This document shows positions 53,421 to 61,862 of a stretch of DNA of 64,000 nucleotides, in pieces; the first letter of the stretch is position 1, and the number at the start of each line of letters is the position of its first letter. The translations under genes and the position numbers were made by a program. The stretch comes from Palsa-892 sp035295845 (lineage in GTDB: Bacteria; Pseudomonadota; Alphaproteobacteria; Rhizobiales; Xanthobacteraceae). The DNA lies in assembly GCA_035295845.1 (NCBI GenBank), contig DATGIF010000017.1, positions 62,001-126,000 on the forward strand. The letters are read 5' to 3'. The notes below the pieces were generated by a model. The model worked only from the letters and a program-made list of their open reading frames with translations, ran no database searches and had not been told where the DNA came from.

Positions 53421-54302
53421 TCAGCGCCGCGATTTCGATCTTTTCCGCCCCTTCGCCTTCGCCCGCTTTTTCGCCTTGGGCCGGCTCTTCGCTTTCGGCT
53501 TGGGCTTGGGCTTTGAGCGCTTCTTTGCTTTCGCGGCGGGTTTGGGTTTTGGCTTGGCGGCCGGACGCGCTGACGCCGGCGCCGCCACCTTTGCCGCCTG
53601 CGCTACCGCGGGCTTCGGCCGCGCGGCGCCCAGCGTTTTGGCGAGGAAGGCGAGCGTGCGCTGCCAGGCAAGCTTCGCCGAATTCGGCTCGTAGGCGGCC
53701 GGACTCTCGTCGCGGTTAAAGGCATGGCCCGCGCCGGGATAGGTGAAGATTTCGCACTCTGGACGCTTTTGCCGGATCGTCTCCACATCGCCCATCGGAA
53801 TGCTCGCGTCTTTCTCGCCAAAGTGCATTTGCACGGGGCAACGCGGCTTGCTGTCGGCGTAGCGGATGATCTGGCCGCCGTAATAGCAGACGGAGGCAGC
53901 GAGCCCGCCGAGGCGCGTCGCCGCGATAAAAGCGACGGTACCGCCCATGCAGAAGCCGATCATCGCTACCGGCCCGCCCTCTTTCTTGAGGGCATCGACC
54001 GCAGCCGAGGCGTCGAGCATCAGCTTGGCCCAGTCGAGGCGCGGAAGTAATTCGCGCGCTTTTGCGATTTCGGTTTCCGAGTAACCCGATTCAAAGTTGG
54101 GAATCATCCGGTCGAAGACCTGCGGCGCCATCACGCGATAGCCGACATCCGCGAGCCGATCGCAAACCGCGCGGATGTGATGATTGACACCGAAGATTTC
54201 CTGAATGACGACGACGCCGCCACGCGGCGGCCCTTTGGGATCAGCCCGATAGGCGCCGAGCTGGAAGCCATCGGCGGCCGTGAGGGTAACTTTCGTTCCC
54301 AT
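53421..54302 (-). CDS. Dienelactone hydrolase-family protein with a basic histone-like tail
   Basis: The 293-residue protein has an alpha/beta-hydrolase domain (about 1-225) with the catalytic Cys in GFCMGGTVAF, Asp in FGEKDASIP and His in GAGHAFNRD, as in dienelactone hydrolases. From about residue 230 the protein turns into a Lys/Ala/Pro/Arg-only tail of about 60 residues with repeats of the KPKPK and AKKR kind, like histone H1 or bacterial H1-like proteins. ATG 54302 lies 24 bp after the tRNA on the same strand; the open frame through the tRNA is not coding. Confidence 0.88.
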   Translation of the reverse strand: MGTKVTLTAADGFQLGAYRADPKGPPRGGVVVIQEIFGVNHHIRAVCDRLADVGYRVMAPQVFDRMIPNFESGYSETEIAKARELLPRLDWAKLMLDASAAVDALKKEGGPVAMIGFCMGGTVAFIAATRLGGLAASVCYYGGQIIRYADSKPRCPVQMHFGEKDASIPMGDVETIRQKRPECEIFTYPGAGHAFNRDESPAAYEPNSAKLAWQRTLAFLAKTLGAARPKPAVAQAAKVAAPASARPAAKPKPKPAAKAKKRSKPKPKPKAKSRPKAKKRAKAKGRKRSKSRR

Positions 54303-54325
54303 ATGTATTCTCCCCAACCCAATCC

Positions 54326-54401
54326 TGGTGGGCCCGGGAGGACTCGAACCTCCAACCAGACCGTTATGAGCGGTCGGCTCTAACCATTGAGCTACGGGCC
54401 C
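54326..54401 (-). tRNA. tRNA with CAU anticodon, probably tRNA-Ile2
   Basis: The minus strand gives a full cloverleaf: acceptor GGGCCCG pairing with CGGGCCC, a D arm GCTC/GAGC with the short GGTTA-type loop, anticodon stem GACCG/CGGTC around loop CTCATAA, and T arm GGAGG-TTCGAGT-CCTCC. CCA is encoded. The acceptor and D-loop length fit the isoleucine-2 species, whose CAU is changed to lysidine-AU by TilS, better than elongator methionine. The gene is followed by the dienelactone hydrolase-like gene. Confidence 0.9.
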
Positions 54402-54562
54402 GAAGGCGCCGGAACCTAGCAAACAAGCCAGCCTCAAAACAGCCTGTGGTGGACTGCCACGATTCAACGCCTAATTTGGAACCCCCTGCCGGGCGGCAAG
54501 TTTCTGGTCTAGTATTCCGAGAGTGAGGGGTAGTCCGCCATTGGCGGTAACAGGAGAGTGGA

Positions 54563-55483
54563 ATGCGTCTGTCCGTTGGTGGCGTGCTCTTGGCATCGGT
54601 TCTGTTGGGTTCCACCGCCTTGCCGGCGCAGACGCCGACACCGGCCAAGACCGCCACAACCGCCCCCGCCACGCCCAAGGTTGAACCCGCGCCTGCGGCG
54701 AAATGCGCCAACCCCAACGCCATGGGGCTATCGCGCACTGTCGAAATCGACACCACCGGCGGACCCGGCTTCGGCTTCGAGCATTTCAAGAATCACGATT
54801 TCCTCAAGAACGGCGAGGTGGTGCTCACCTTCGACGACGGCCCCTGGCCGGAAAATACCCACATGGTGTTGAAGGCGCTCGCCGACGAATGCGTAAAGGC
54901 GATCTTTTTCCCCATCGGCAAGCACGCCACCTGGCACCCGCAAATCCTGAAGGACGTCGCCGCCGCCGGTCACACGATCGGCTCGCACACCTGGTCGCAC
55001 AAGAATCTCGAGAAGCTGCCGTTTGATCAGGCGAAGGAAGAAGTCGAAAAGGGCATCGCTGCCGTTCAATGGGCGCTCGACGGCGCCGAGAATGCGCCCT
55101 TCTTCCGTTTCCCGCAGCTGAAGCACCCGCCGGAGGTGGTTGAGTATCTCGGCAAGCGCAACATCGCGATGTTCTCGACCGACTTCGATTCGTTCGACTT
55201 CAAGATGCGCAAACCCGAGCAGGTCATTAAATCGGTGATGGACAAGCTCGCCAAGGACGGCAAGGGCATCATCCTGATGCACGACTTCCAGCACGCGACG
55301 GCCGAGGCAGTGCCCGAGCTCCTCAAACAAATGAAGGAAAAGGGTTACAAGGTCGTGTTCGTGAAGCCGAAGTTCACGGTGAAGTCGCTGCCGGAATACG
55401 ATGCGATGGTCCTGAAGGAGCAAAAGCTGCCGACCGCGAACACGCAGCCGACGTCCGACATCGTCAAGACGATCCAGGAATAA
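54563..55483 (+). CDS. Secreted polysaccharide deacetylase (NodB domain)
   Basis: The 306-residue protein has a signal peptide (about 1-22), a Thr/Pro/Ala-rich linker, then a CE4 domain. Motif 1 is TFDDGPWPEN with the catalytic and zinc Asp pair, motif 2 is HTIGSHTWSH with two zinc His, motif 3 is FFRFPQLKHPP, and motif 5 is IILMHDFQH. Motif 4 reads FSTDFDSFDF instead of a Trp-containing form. It likely removes N- or O-acetyl groups from peptidoglycan or exopolysaccharide. It stands alone, diverging from the tRNA. Confidence 0.88.
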   Translation: MRLSVGGVLLASVLLGSTALPAQTPTPAKTATTAPATPKVEPAPAAKCANPNAMGLSRTVEIDTTGGPGFGFEHFKNHDFLKNGEVVLTFDDGPWPENTHMVLKALADECVKAIFFPIGKHATWHPQILKDVAAAGHTIGSHTWSHKNLEKLPFDQAKEEVEKGIAAVQWALDGAENAPFFRFPQLKHPPEVVEYLGKRNIAMFSTDFDSFDFKMRKPEQVIKSVMDKLAKDGKGIILMHDFQHATAEAVPELLKQMKEKGYKVVFVKPKFTVKSLPEYDAMVLKEQKLPTANTQPTSDIVKTIQE

Positions 55484-55576
55484 TTCTGCTTCTCGTGAAT
55501 GCGTCTTCGGTGGCTGCAACAGAGTTGCGGCCGCGAAGGAACAAGCTGATATCGAGGCCAGGGGGCGGGCGTTTCA

Positions 55577-57154
55577 ATGCAGCAAATTCAACCGGCACAG
55601 CGCGACCAGTTTTATGGCCCGCTGGTCGTCGCGCTTGTTTTCTTGCTCCTGTTTGGGCTTCCGTTCGCGGCCTGGCTCGACATGCGCGCGCTCTCCGAGC
55701 GCATTCTCAACCGTCAGGCCGACGAGATCCGCCGTATCATCGACGACATGCGCGGCTTTTATGCCTCCGACGTGGTCGCGCGCATCATCGCCCACCCCAA
55801 TGCGGTTCCCACCAGCAAATATAAAGAGGTTGAGGGCGGCATTCCGATTCCGGCAACCCTTTCCATCGAACTCGGCAAGCTGATCTCCGCCCGCAACGAC
55901 GCGGTGAAATACCGCTTCGTGTCGGATATGCCGTTCAAGGGGCGCGAATCGCACAATCTTGACGGCTGGGAGACCACCGCCCTTGCTGCTCTCCGCGCGG
56001 ACCCCAAAACGCCGGTCATTCAGGTTTCAGGATCGATCTTCGATCGCGACATTCGCCTCGCCGGCCCCGTGGTGATGGGCCAGGCCTGCGTCGCCTGCCA
56101 CAATACCCATCCCGACAGCCCGAAGACGGACTGGAAAGTCGGCGACGTGCGCGGCATTCAGGAAATCATCATCCGCCAGCCGATCGCCGCCAATATCCTG
56201 TCCTTCAAATATCTGCTTCTCTACTTCGCGCTCGCGGCGGCGAGCGGGCTTGCGTTTATCCTGATCCAGCGCCGCCAGGCGGCGCAGATCGCCGGCGCCA
56301 ATCGCGAGCTTGCCGAATCGAACGATTTTCTTGCGACGATTTCCATGAAGATCGCGAAATATATCTCGCCGCAAATCTACAAGAGCATCTTCTCCGGCCA
56401 GAAGGACGTCGCGATCGCGACCGAGCGCAAGAAGCTCACGATCTTCTTTTCCGACATCAAGGATTTCACCGCCACCACCGAGCGGCTACAGCCCGAAGAT
56501 CTCACCGCCCTGCTCAACGAATATTTCACCGAAATGTCCGCGATCGCCCTTCGTCACGGCGCCACGGTCGACAAGTTCATTGGCGACGCGATGCTCTTGT
56601 TCTTCGGTGACCCGGAAACCAAAGGCGTTGCCGAGGATGCGCGCGCGTGCCTATTGATGGCGGTCGACATGCAACGGCGGCTCACGCAACTCAATACCGA
56701 ATGGCGCAATCGCGGCATCGAGCAGCCGTTTCGCGCCCGCATGGGCATCAATACCGGCTTCTGCAATGTCGGCAATTTCGGCTCCGAAGACCGCATGGAC
56801 TACACCATCATCGGCGCCGAGGCGAACCTCGCCGCGCGCCTGCAATCGATCGCCGAGCCCGGCGGCATCGTCGTGAGCTACGAAACCTATGCGCTCGTGC
56901 GCGACATGGTGCGCGCGCGGCCGCTCGAGCCGATCACCATGAAGGGCATCAGCCGCGAGGTCGTCCCCTATGCGGTCGAAGGGCTCGTCGAGGAATTGCA
57001 GCAGCGCGCCCATGTCATTAGCGAGCACGCGACCGGCGTCGACTTTTTCATCGACCTCGACGTGATCGACAAGGCCGCCGCCGAGCGCACGCAACGCCTG
57101 TTACTGCAGGCGCTCGCTGCCCTCGAGCAGAAGGCGAAAGCAGCGGCGTCCTAG
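55577..57154 (+). CDS. Membrane adenylate/guanylate cyclase with a c-type heme sensor domain
   Basis: The 525-residue protein has a first membrane helix (about 15-35), a periplasmic DUF3365/Tll0287-like region (about 40-205) holding a CVACH motif (Cys 171, Cys 174, His 175) for covalent heme, and a second helix (about 213-235). A short coiled linker leads to a class III cyclase domain (about 275-460). Metal Asp residues are in FFSDIKDFT and GDAMLLFFGD, and the transition-state Asn and Arg are in GAEANLAARLQ, so it should be active. It probably makes cAMP in response to redox, gas or small ligands. Confidence 0.88.
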   Translation: MQQIQPAQRDQFYGPLVVALVFLLLFGLPFAAWLDMRALSERILNRQADEIRRIIDDMRGFYASDVVARIIAHPNAVPTSKYKEVEGGIPIPATLSIELGKLISARNDAVKYRFVSDMPFKGRESHNLDGWETTALAALRADPKTPVIQVSGSIFDRDIRLAGPVVMGQACVACHNTHPDSPKTDWKVGDVRGIQEIIIRQPIAANILSFKYLLLYFALAAASGLAFILIQRRQAAQIAGANRELAESNDFLATISMKIAKYISPQIYKSIFSGQKDVAIATERKKLTIFFSDIKDFTATTERLQPEDLTALLNEYFTEMSAIALRHGATVDKFIGDAMLLFFGDPETKGVAEDARACLLMAVDMQRRLTQLNTEWRNRGIEQPFRARMGINTGFCNVGNFGSEDRMDYTIIGAEANLAARLQSIAEPGGIVVSYETYALVRDMVRARPLEPITMKGISREVVPYAVEGLVEELQQRAHVISEHATGVDFFIDLDVIDKAAAERTQRLLLQALAALEQKAKAAAS

Positions 57155-57162
57155 GCGCGTCG

Positions 57163-57549
57163 TCAGCGCGCCGCTGCAATAGCATCGATCTCCAGAAGGA
57201 ATTCGGGCCGCACGAATGCGGGCGTCACCAGCATCATCGAGGCTGGCCTCGCATCGCCGAGAAAACTCGCCCGCACTTTTGCGTAGGCGGGAATATCCTC
57301 GGCGCGCGTGAGATAATGCGTGACCTTCACGAGGTCGCGCTTCGTCATGCCGGCCGCTTTGAGCATGGCGCCGATATGCGCCCAGGCGATCTCGGCCTGG
57401 CCGATGATGTCGGAGGGCAGTTTTCCGCTTTTCTCCAGCCCCGGTGTGCCGGACGTAAACAGCCAGCGAAGGCCGGGCGCGATTTCGATCGCGTCGCTGT
57501 AGAGGCCGATTTGTTTCGCAATTCCGATATCGTGGATTTGATGCGTCAT
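57163..57549 (-). CDS. RidA-family (YjgF) protein
   Basis: The 128-residue protein has the family core with GLRWLFTSGTPGLEKSGKLPSD near 28, IGAMLKAAGMTKRDLVKVTHYLT near 60, and MLVTPAFVRPEFLLEIDAIAA near 105. The Arg and Glu near the end (VRPEFLLEIDA) fit imine-deaminase members. RidA hydrolyses reactive enamine/imine intermediates. It ends nine bases from the convergent cyclase gene. Confidence 0.87.
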   Translation of the reverse strand: MTHQIHDIGIAKQIGLYSDAIEIAPGLRWLFTSGTPGLEKSGKLPSDIIGQAEIAWAHIGAMLKAAGMTKRDLVKVTHYLTRAEDIPAYAKVRASFLGDARPASMMLVTPAFVRPEFLLEIDAIAAAR

Positions 57550-57697
57550 GCATTGCTCCTCGCTCGCCCGAAGAGCCTAGCAGCTTTACATCGGTGCATT
57601 ATTCGGTGAAGGTCGAACTCTGCAAGGCCGGGCATCGGGCCTTACCGCCGCGCGCAAAGACAAGATAACCGCCCAGCTCCCGGAACAATCAGCCGCC

Positions 57698-58942
57698 ATG
57701 CACGGAAAGTCGCCGCGACCCGCCTCGCCAGCCCGCCGCACTTTCTACGGCTGGTACGTCACCTATGCGCTGATGGTCATTTCGACGATGACCGCGGGTT
57801 TTCTGTTTTACAACGTTTCGGTGCTGCTGGAGGCGTTCGTCGCCGAGCGCGGCTTTCCGATTGGGCTTGCGAGCTTCGCGACTGGAATCTTCTTCGTTAC
57901 GTCCGGTATCGCCGGCCTCATCGTCGGACAGATCATCAACCGCATCGACGCGCGCAAGATCATCATCGCGAGCGCTTGCGTGACCGCGCTCGCACTTGCT
58001 TCCGTCGGCTTGCTGCGCACGCCGGCGCAACTGGTTGCTTTTTATGTCGTGCTCGGATTTTGCTATGGCGGTTGCGGGCTGGTCACCGCGAGCACCATCG
58101 TCGCGCGCTGGTTCGATGCGAAGCGTCCGCAAGCGCTTTCGATCGCAAGCACCGGCCTCTCGCTCGGCGGCATCATCATCACGCCCTTTGTCGCCTACAT
58201 CATCAAGACCTATGGCCTCGCCGCCGCCGGACCCTGGCTCGGCGCGAGCTTTTTTCTTGGCGTCGTGCCTGTGACGTTTCTGATCGTGCGCGCGAGCCCG
58301 CTCGACATGGGGCTCCGTCCCGACGGCGCCGAAGCAATGCCCGGTATTGCCGGCGTTGCGCCGCTTTCAGGCGTTTCCTTTTCCAAGGCGTGGAAGAGCC
58401 GTTTTTTCGTCGCGGTGACGCTCGCCTACGTGTTTTCGCTCGGCGCGCAGGTGGGCGCGATCGCCCACCTCTTCCGGCTCGCGGTTACGCGCGCCGACGC
58501 ACAGTTCGCCGCCGCCGTGGTCGCCTTGCTTGCGAGCGCAAGCCTCATCGGCCGGCTGATCGGCGGCCAGTTGCTTGCGAAAATTCCGGCGCGCGCCTTC
58601 ACACTCGCGCTGATGGCGAATCAAGCGGTGGCGCTCGCCTTCCTCGCCTTCGCGGTGACGAAAGTAGCGCTGCTCGCGGGCGTCGCGCTCTTTGGCTTTA
58701 CCATTGGCAACATCCTGATGATGCAGCAGCTATTGCTCGCCGAGGCCTTCGGTTCGCGCGAATATGGCCGCATTTATTCCGCGAGCCAGCTCGTGACCGT
58801 GATCGGCGTCGCCACATGGCCTGCGCTCATCGGGTTCATTTTCGTCGCGAGCGGCGGCTATGAGTGGCCGTATCTTGTCACCGCGCTGTCGACGTTGATC
58901 GGCGCGACGATCCTCTCGCTTTCCGGCCCTTCGAAGCACTGA
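57698..58942 (+). CDS. MFS transporter
   Basis: The 414-residue protein has twelve membrane helices and the FYGWYVTYALMVISTM start typical of the oxalate/formate-type and monocarboxylate-type MFS subgroup. The first cytoplasmic loop holds NRIDARKI, a weak form of motif A. The substrate cannot be told, though monocarboxylates are plausible. It ends four bases from the next, convergent MFS gene, which is from a similar subgroup. Confidence 0.85.
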   Translation: MHGKSPRPASPARRTFYGWYVTYALMVISTMTAGFLFYNVSVLLEAFVAERGFPIGLASFATGIFFVTSGIAGLIVGQIINRIDARKIIIASACVTALALASVGLLRTPAQLVAFYVVLGFCYGGCGLVTASTIVARWFDAKRPQALSIASTGLSLGGIIITPFVAYIIKTYGLAAAGPWLGASFFLGVVPVTFLIVRASPLDMGLRPDGAEAMPGIAGVAPLSGVSFSKAWKSRFFVAVTLAYVFSLGAQVGAIAHLFRLAVTRADAQFAAAVVALLASASLIGRLIGGQLLAKIPARAFTLALMANQAVALAFLAFAVTKVALLAGVALFGFTIGNILMMQQLLLAEAFGSREYGRIYSASQLVTVIGVATWPALIGFIFVASGGYEWPYLVTALSTLIGATILSLSGPSKH

Positions 58943-58946
58943 AAGC

Positions 58947-60182
58947 CTAAGCCGCCGCGAGACGCGGCGCTCTGGTTCTGAGCAAGAGCCAGGTCATGAT
59001 CGAGACATTCAAGAGATTGAACGCAAGGCCGTTGAGGAACGCCACCCGATAAGAGCCGGTGAGATCGAAGATCCATCCCGATACCCAGCCGCCGAAGGCC
59101 ATGCCGACGATGGTGGCGAAGATCGCGATCCCGACGCGGGTGCCGGCTTCGCGCGGCGCAAAATATTCGCGCACAATGATCGCGTACATCGGCACGATGC
59201 CGCCCTGAAAGAGGCCGAACAGCGCCGAGATCACATAGAGCGAGACGAGTCCGTTGAAGAACAGATAGAGGAACAGCGCAACGCCCTGCAGCATCGCGCC
59301 GACGAGCAGCGTCGCCACGCCGCCGATGCGGTCGGCGATGTAGCCCGAGGCCACGCGGCTGATGACGCCGAAGCCGAGCATGAGGGAAAGCATCTCCGCG
59401 CCGCGCGCGACGCCATAACCGAGATCGCCGCAATAGGCGACGATGTGAACCTGCGGCACCGACATCGCCGTGCAGCAACCGACACCGGCGACGCAAATGA
59501 GCGTCATCAGCGTCCTCGATGAAATCCCAAGCCGCGCGAGCGCGCCCGCCGCCGCGGCACCCTCGGCCGCCTCCGTCCGCGTCTCGATCCGCCGCAACAA
59601 CACCAAGGCAAGCGGCGAGGCCGCGGCGCAAAAGAGGCCGATACCGAAATGCGTCGGCCGCCAGCCATCCGCAGCGATGAAGTGCTGCACCACCGGCGGC
59701 CATACGGTGCCGGCGAGATAATTGCCGCAACCCACGATCGCCACCGCGATTCCGCGCCGCCTCACGAACCAATGTGACATGTCGGCAAGAAGCGGCGCGA
59801 AGGTGGCCGAAGAGCCGAAGCCGGCGACGCCCGCGGCGAGCGCGAACATCCACAAATTCGGCGCGAGGCTTTCGGCGATGTAGCCGACGCAAAGCGCAGC
59901 CGCGCCGCCGAGGAGCGAAACTACGATACCGAAACGGTCGGCGAGCTGGCCCAGGATCACCGCGCCGATGCCGAAGCCGATCATGGCGAAGGTAAACGGA
60001 AGCGATGCCTCAGCGCGCGCAACAGCGAATTCAGCCTGCACCGCCGGCAGCGCCACCACCACCGACCACATTCCGACCGAGCCAACGGTGCCGAGCGCAA
60101 GTCCCGTGAACAACCGCACCCAAGCGTAAGCGGATTCGACCTCGCCGGGTTTACGGCGCGCGCGCTCAACGATGGCGGTCAT
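58947..60182 (-). CDS. MFS transporter
   Basis: The 411-residue protein has twelve membrane helices. Motif A appears as GQLADRFGIVVSLLGG (about 78-93), and the matching loop of the second half is GYIADRIGGVATLL. The N-terminal 20 residues are charged and cytoplasmic. It resembles monocarboxylate-type MFS proteins; the substrate is unknown. The 112-bp gap to the ABC permease shows no gene. Confidence 0.87.
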   Translation of the reverse strand: MTAIVERARRKPGEVESAYAWVRLFTGLALGTVGSVGMWSVVVALPAVQAEFAVARAEASLPFTFAMIGFGIGAVILGQLADRFGIVVSLLGGAAALCVGYIAESLAPNLWMFALAAGVAGFGSSATFAPLLADMSHWFVRRRGIAVAIVGCGNYLAGTVWPPVVQHFIAADGWRPTHFGIGLFCAAASPLALVLLRRIETRTEAAEGAAAAGALARLGISSRTLMTLICVAGVGCCTAMSVPQVHIVAYCGDLGYGVARGAEMLSLMLGFGVISRVASGYIADRIGGVATLLVGAMLQGVALFLYLFFNGLVSLYVISALFGLFQGGIVPMYAIIVREYFAPREAGTRVGIAIFATIVGMAFGGWVSGWIFDLTGSYRVAFLNGLAFNLLNVSIMTWLLLRTRAPRLAAA

Positions 60183-60294
60183 GGCGCGGCACCATCCGCG
60201 GCTCTGCCGGTTTGGTCAAGTTCGGAATGCAGAAGGGCGCGGAATGGAGATCACAAATTTCAGTGATGTTTTGCAGCCGCTTAAAGACACCGCC

Positions 60295-61065
60295 TCACTG
60301 CCTTATGCCCGTCCCCCATCGGCGGTGCAAAAAACGCTCCCACGGCGAGAAAAGAATTTTATCGGCCAATAGGCCGATGATCACAATGACCAGCATGATG
60401 CCGATGACCTGATCCATGTCGTTCAACTCGCGGCCATAGTGCAGGAGATGCCCGAGCCCGAAGCCGGTGAGGATGGTGACGTAAATCTCTGCCGCCATCA
60501 GTGAACGCCAAGCAAAAGCCCAGCCCTGCTTCATACCGCTCACAAGGAAGGGCAGCGACGCGGGTAAAATCACGCTCACCCATTGGTCGAGGCCGCTCGA
60601 CCCCATCGTACGGGCGGCGCGGGCATAGATCGGCGGGATGGAGCGCGCGCCGGCGTCGGTCGCGATCACCACCGACCACACCGTGCCCATGATGACGACG
60701 AAAAGCATCGCCTGCTCGGTCTGGCCAAACCACAACAGCGCGAGCGGCACCCAGCACACGCTGGGCAGCGTTTGCAGGCCCAGCGCAAGCGTGCCGATCG
60801 TGTCTTCGAGAATTTCGTAGCGGCTGGTGAAGAGGCCGACCGGTAGTCCGATCGCAACGCCGATGGCGTAACCGACGAGCAAGCGCTTCAGCGTCACGAC
60901 CGAGGCGCTGAACAGCGTACCGTCGCGCAACGCGCTCCACAGATATTCGGCGACGCTCCACGGCGAGGGCAGCAACACCGGCGACCAGCGGCCGGTCGCC
61001 GCCGCGGCCTGCCAGACGAGAATAAGTGCCGCGAAAAACAAAGTGGCGACGAAGGCACGCCTCAT
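60295..61065 (-). CDS. ABC transporter permease (nitrate/sulfonate/taurine type)
   Basis: The 256-residue permease has six membrane helices and the BPD_transp_1 EAA-like loop with WVSVILPASLPFLVSGMKQGWAFAWR near residue 170. ATG 61065 overlaps the stop of the ATPase gene as ATGA; an open frame upstream adds residues that are not permease-like. It is the third gene of a complete three-gene importer. Confidence 0.9.
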   Translation of the reverse strand: MRRAFVATLFFAALILVWQAAAATGRWSPVLLPSPWSVAEYLWSALRDGTLFSASVVTLKRLLVGYAIGVAIGLPVGLFTSRYEILEDTIGTLALGLQTLPSVCWVPLALLWFGQTEQAMLFVVIMGTVWSVVIATDAGARSIPPIYARAARTMGSSGLDQWVSVILPASLPFLVSGMKQGWAFAWRSLMAAEIYVTILTGFGLGHLLHYGRELNDMDQVIGIMLVIVIIGLLADKILFSPWERFLHRRWGTGIRQ

Positions 61066-61862
61066 GCCGCCAACCCTTTTGAGAGATAGCCTTTGAGCGC
61101 CGCGGAAATTTTTTGCGCGTAGCTTGCAAGTTCCGGCGAGTTGATATCGCGCGGCCGCGGCAGCGAAACGAGAAACTCGTCGCGAATGCGGCCGGGGCTC
61201 GACGACATCACGATGACCCGGTCGGCGAGACAAATCGCCTCGCGCACATTATGCGTGACGAGCACGATCGTCTGCTTGCGGTCTTGCCAGATGTCCTGGA
61301 AATCGCGGTAGAGCTGGTCGCGTGTAATGGCATCAAGCGAGGAAAACGGCTCGTCCATCAGGAGCACGCGCGGATCGGGCGCCAGCGCGCGCGCAAGCGC
61401 GACGCGCTGCTTCATGCCGCCGGATAGCTCATGCACATAGGCGCGCCTGAACGCCTTAAGACCGACGAGATCGAGATGCGCTTCCGCAATCTCGCGGCGC
61501 TCGCGGTTGGAGAGGCCGGGAGTGCGCTTGAGGCCGAACATCACATTGCCGAAGACATTGAGCCACGGGAAAAGCGCCGCTTCCTGGAACATCACCAGCC
61601 GGTTTCGCCCCGGCCCCTCGATCGGCGCGCCGTCGACAAGCACGCTGCCTTCGTCCGGTTTGGTGAGGCCGGCGGCGATGTCGAGGAGCGTCGACTTTCC
61701 GCAGCCGCTGGGGCCCACGAGGCAGACGAAGTCGCCCTCGTTGACCGAAAGCGTGATGTTCTCGAGCGCGTGCACGCTCGTGCGCGGCGTCCGGAACCAT
61801 TTGGAGACGCCTTCAACGGATAGCTTGGGGACGGCTGCCGGAGATTGGGAGCTTGCGGCCAT
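61062..61862 (-). CDS. ABC transporter ATP-binding protein (nitrate/sulfonate/taurine type)
   Basis: The 266-residue ATPase has Walker A GPSGCGKSTLLDI, signature LSGGMKQRVALARALA, Walker B VLLMDEPFSSLDA and the switch His in VLVTHNVREA, as in SsuB/TauB. ATG 61862 overlaps the stop of the substrate-binding gene by one base; a TTG just before it is an alternative. Confidence 0.92.
   Translation of the reverse strand: MAASSQSPAAVPKLSVEGVSKWFRTPRTSVHALENITLSVNEGDFVCLVGPSGCGKSTLLDIAAGLTKPDEGSVLVDGAPIEGPGRNRLVMFQEAALFPWLNVFGNVMFGLKRTPGLSNRERREIAEAHLDLVGLKAFRRAYVHELSGGMKQRVALARALAPDPRVLLMDEPFSSLDAITRDQLYRDFQDIWQDRKQTIVLVTHNVREAICLADRVIVMSSSPGRIRDEFLVSLPRPRDINSPELASYAQKISAALKGYLSKGLAA

Noticed and set aside
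57698..60182. Two convergent MFS genes as a recent tandem duplication
   Set aside because: They face each other and share only general MFS features; the sequences differ across most of their length.
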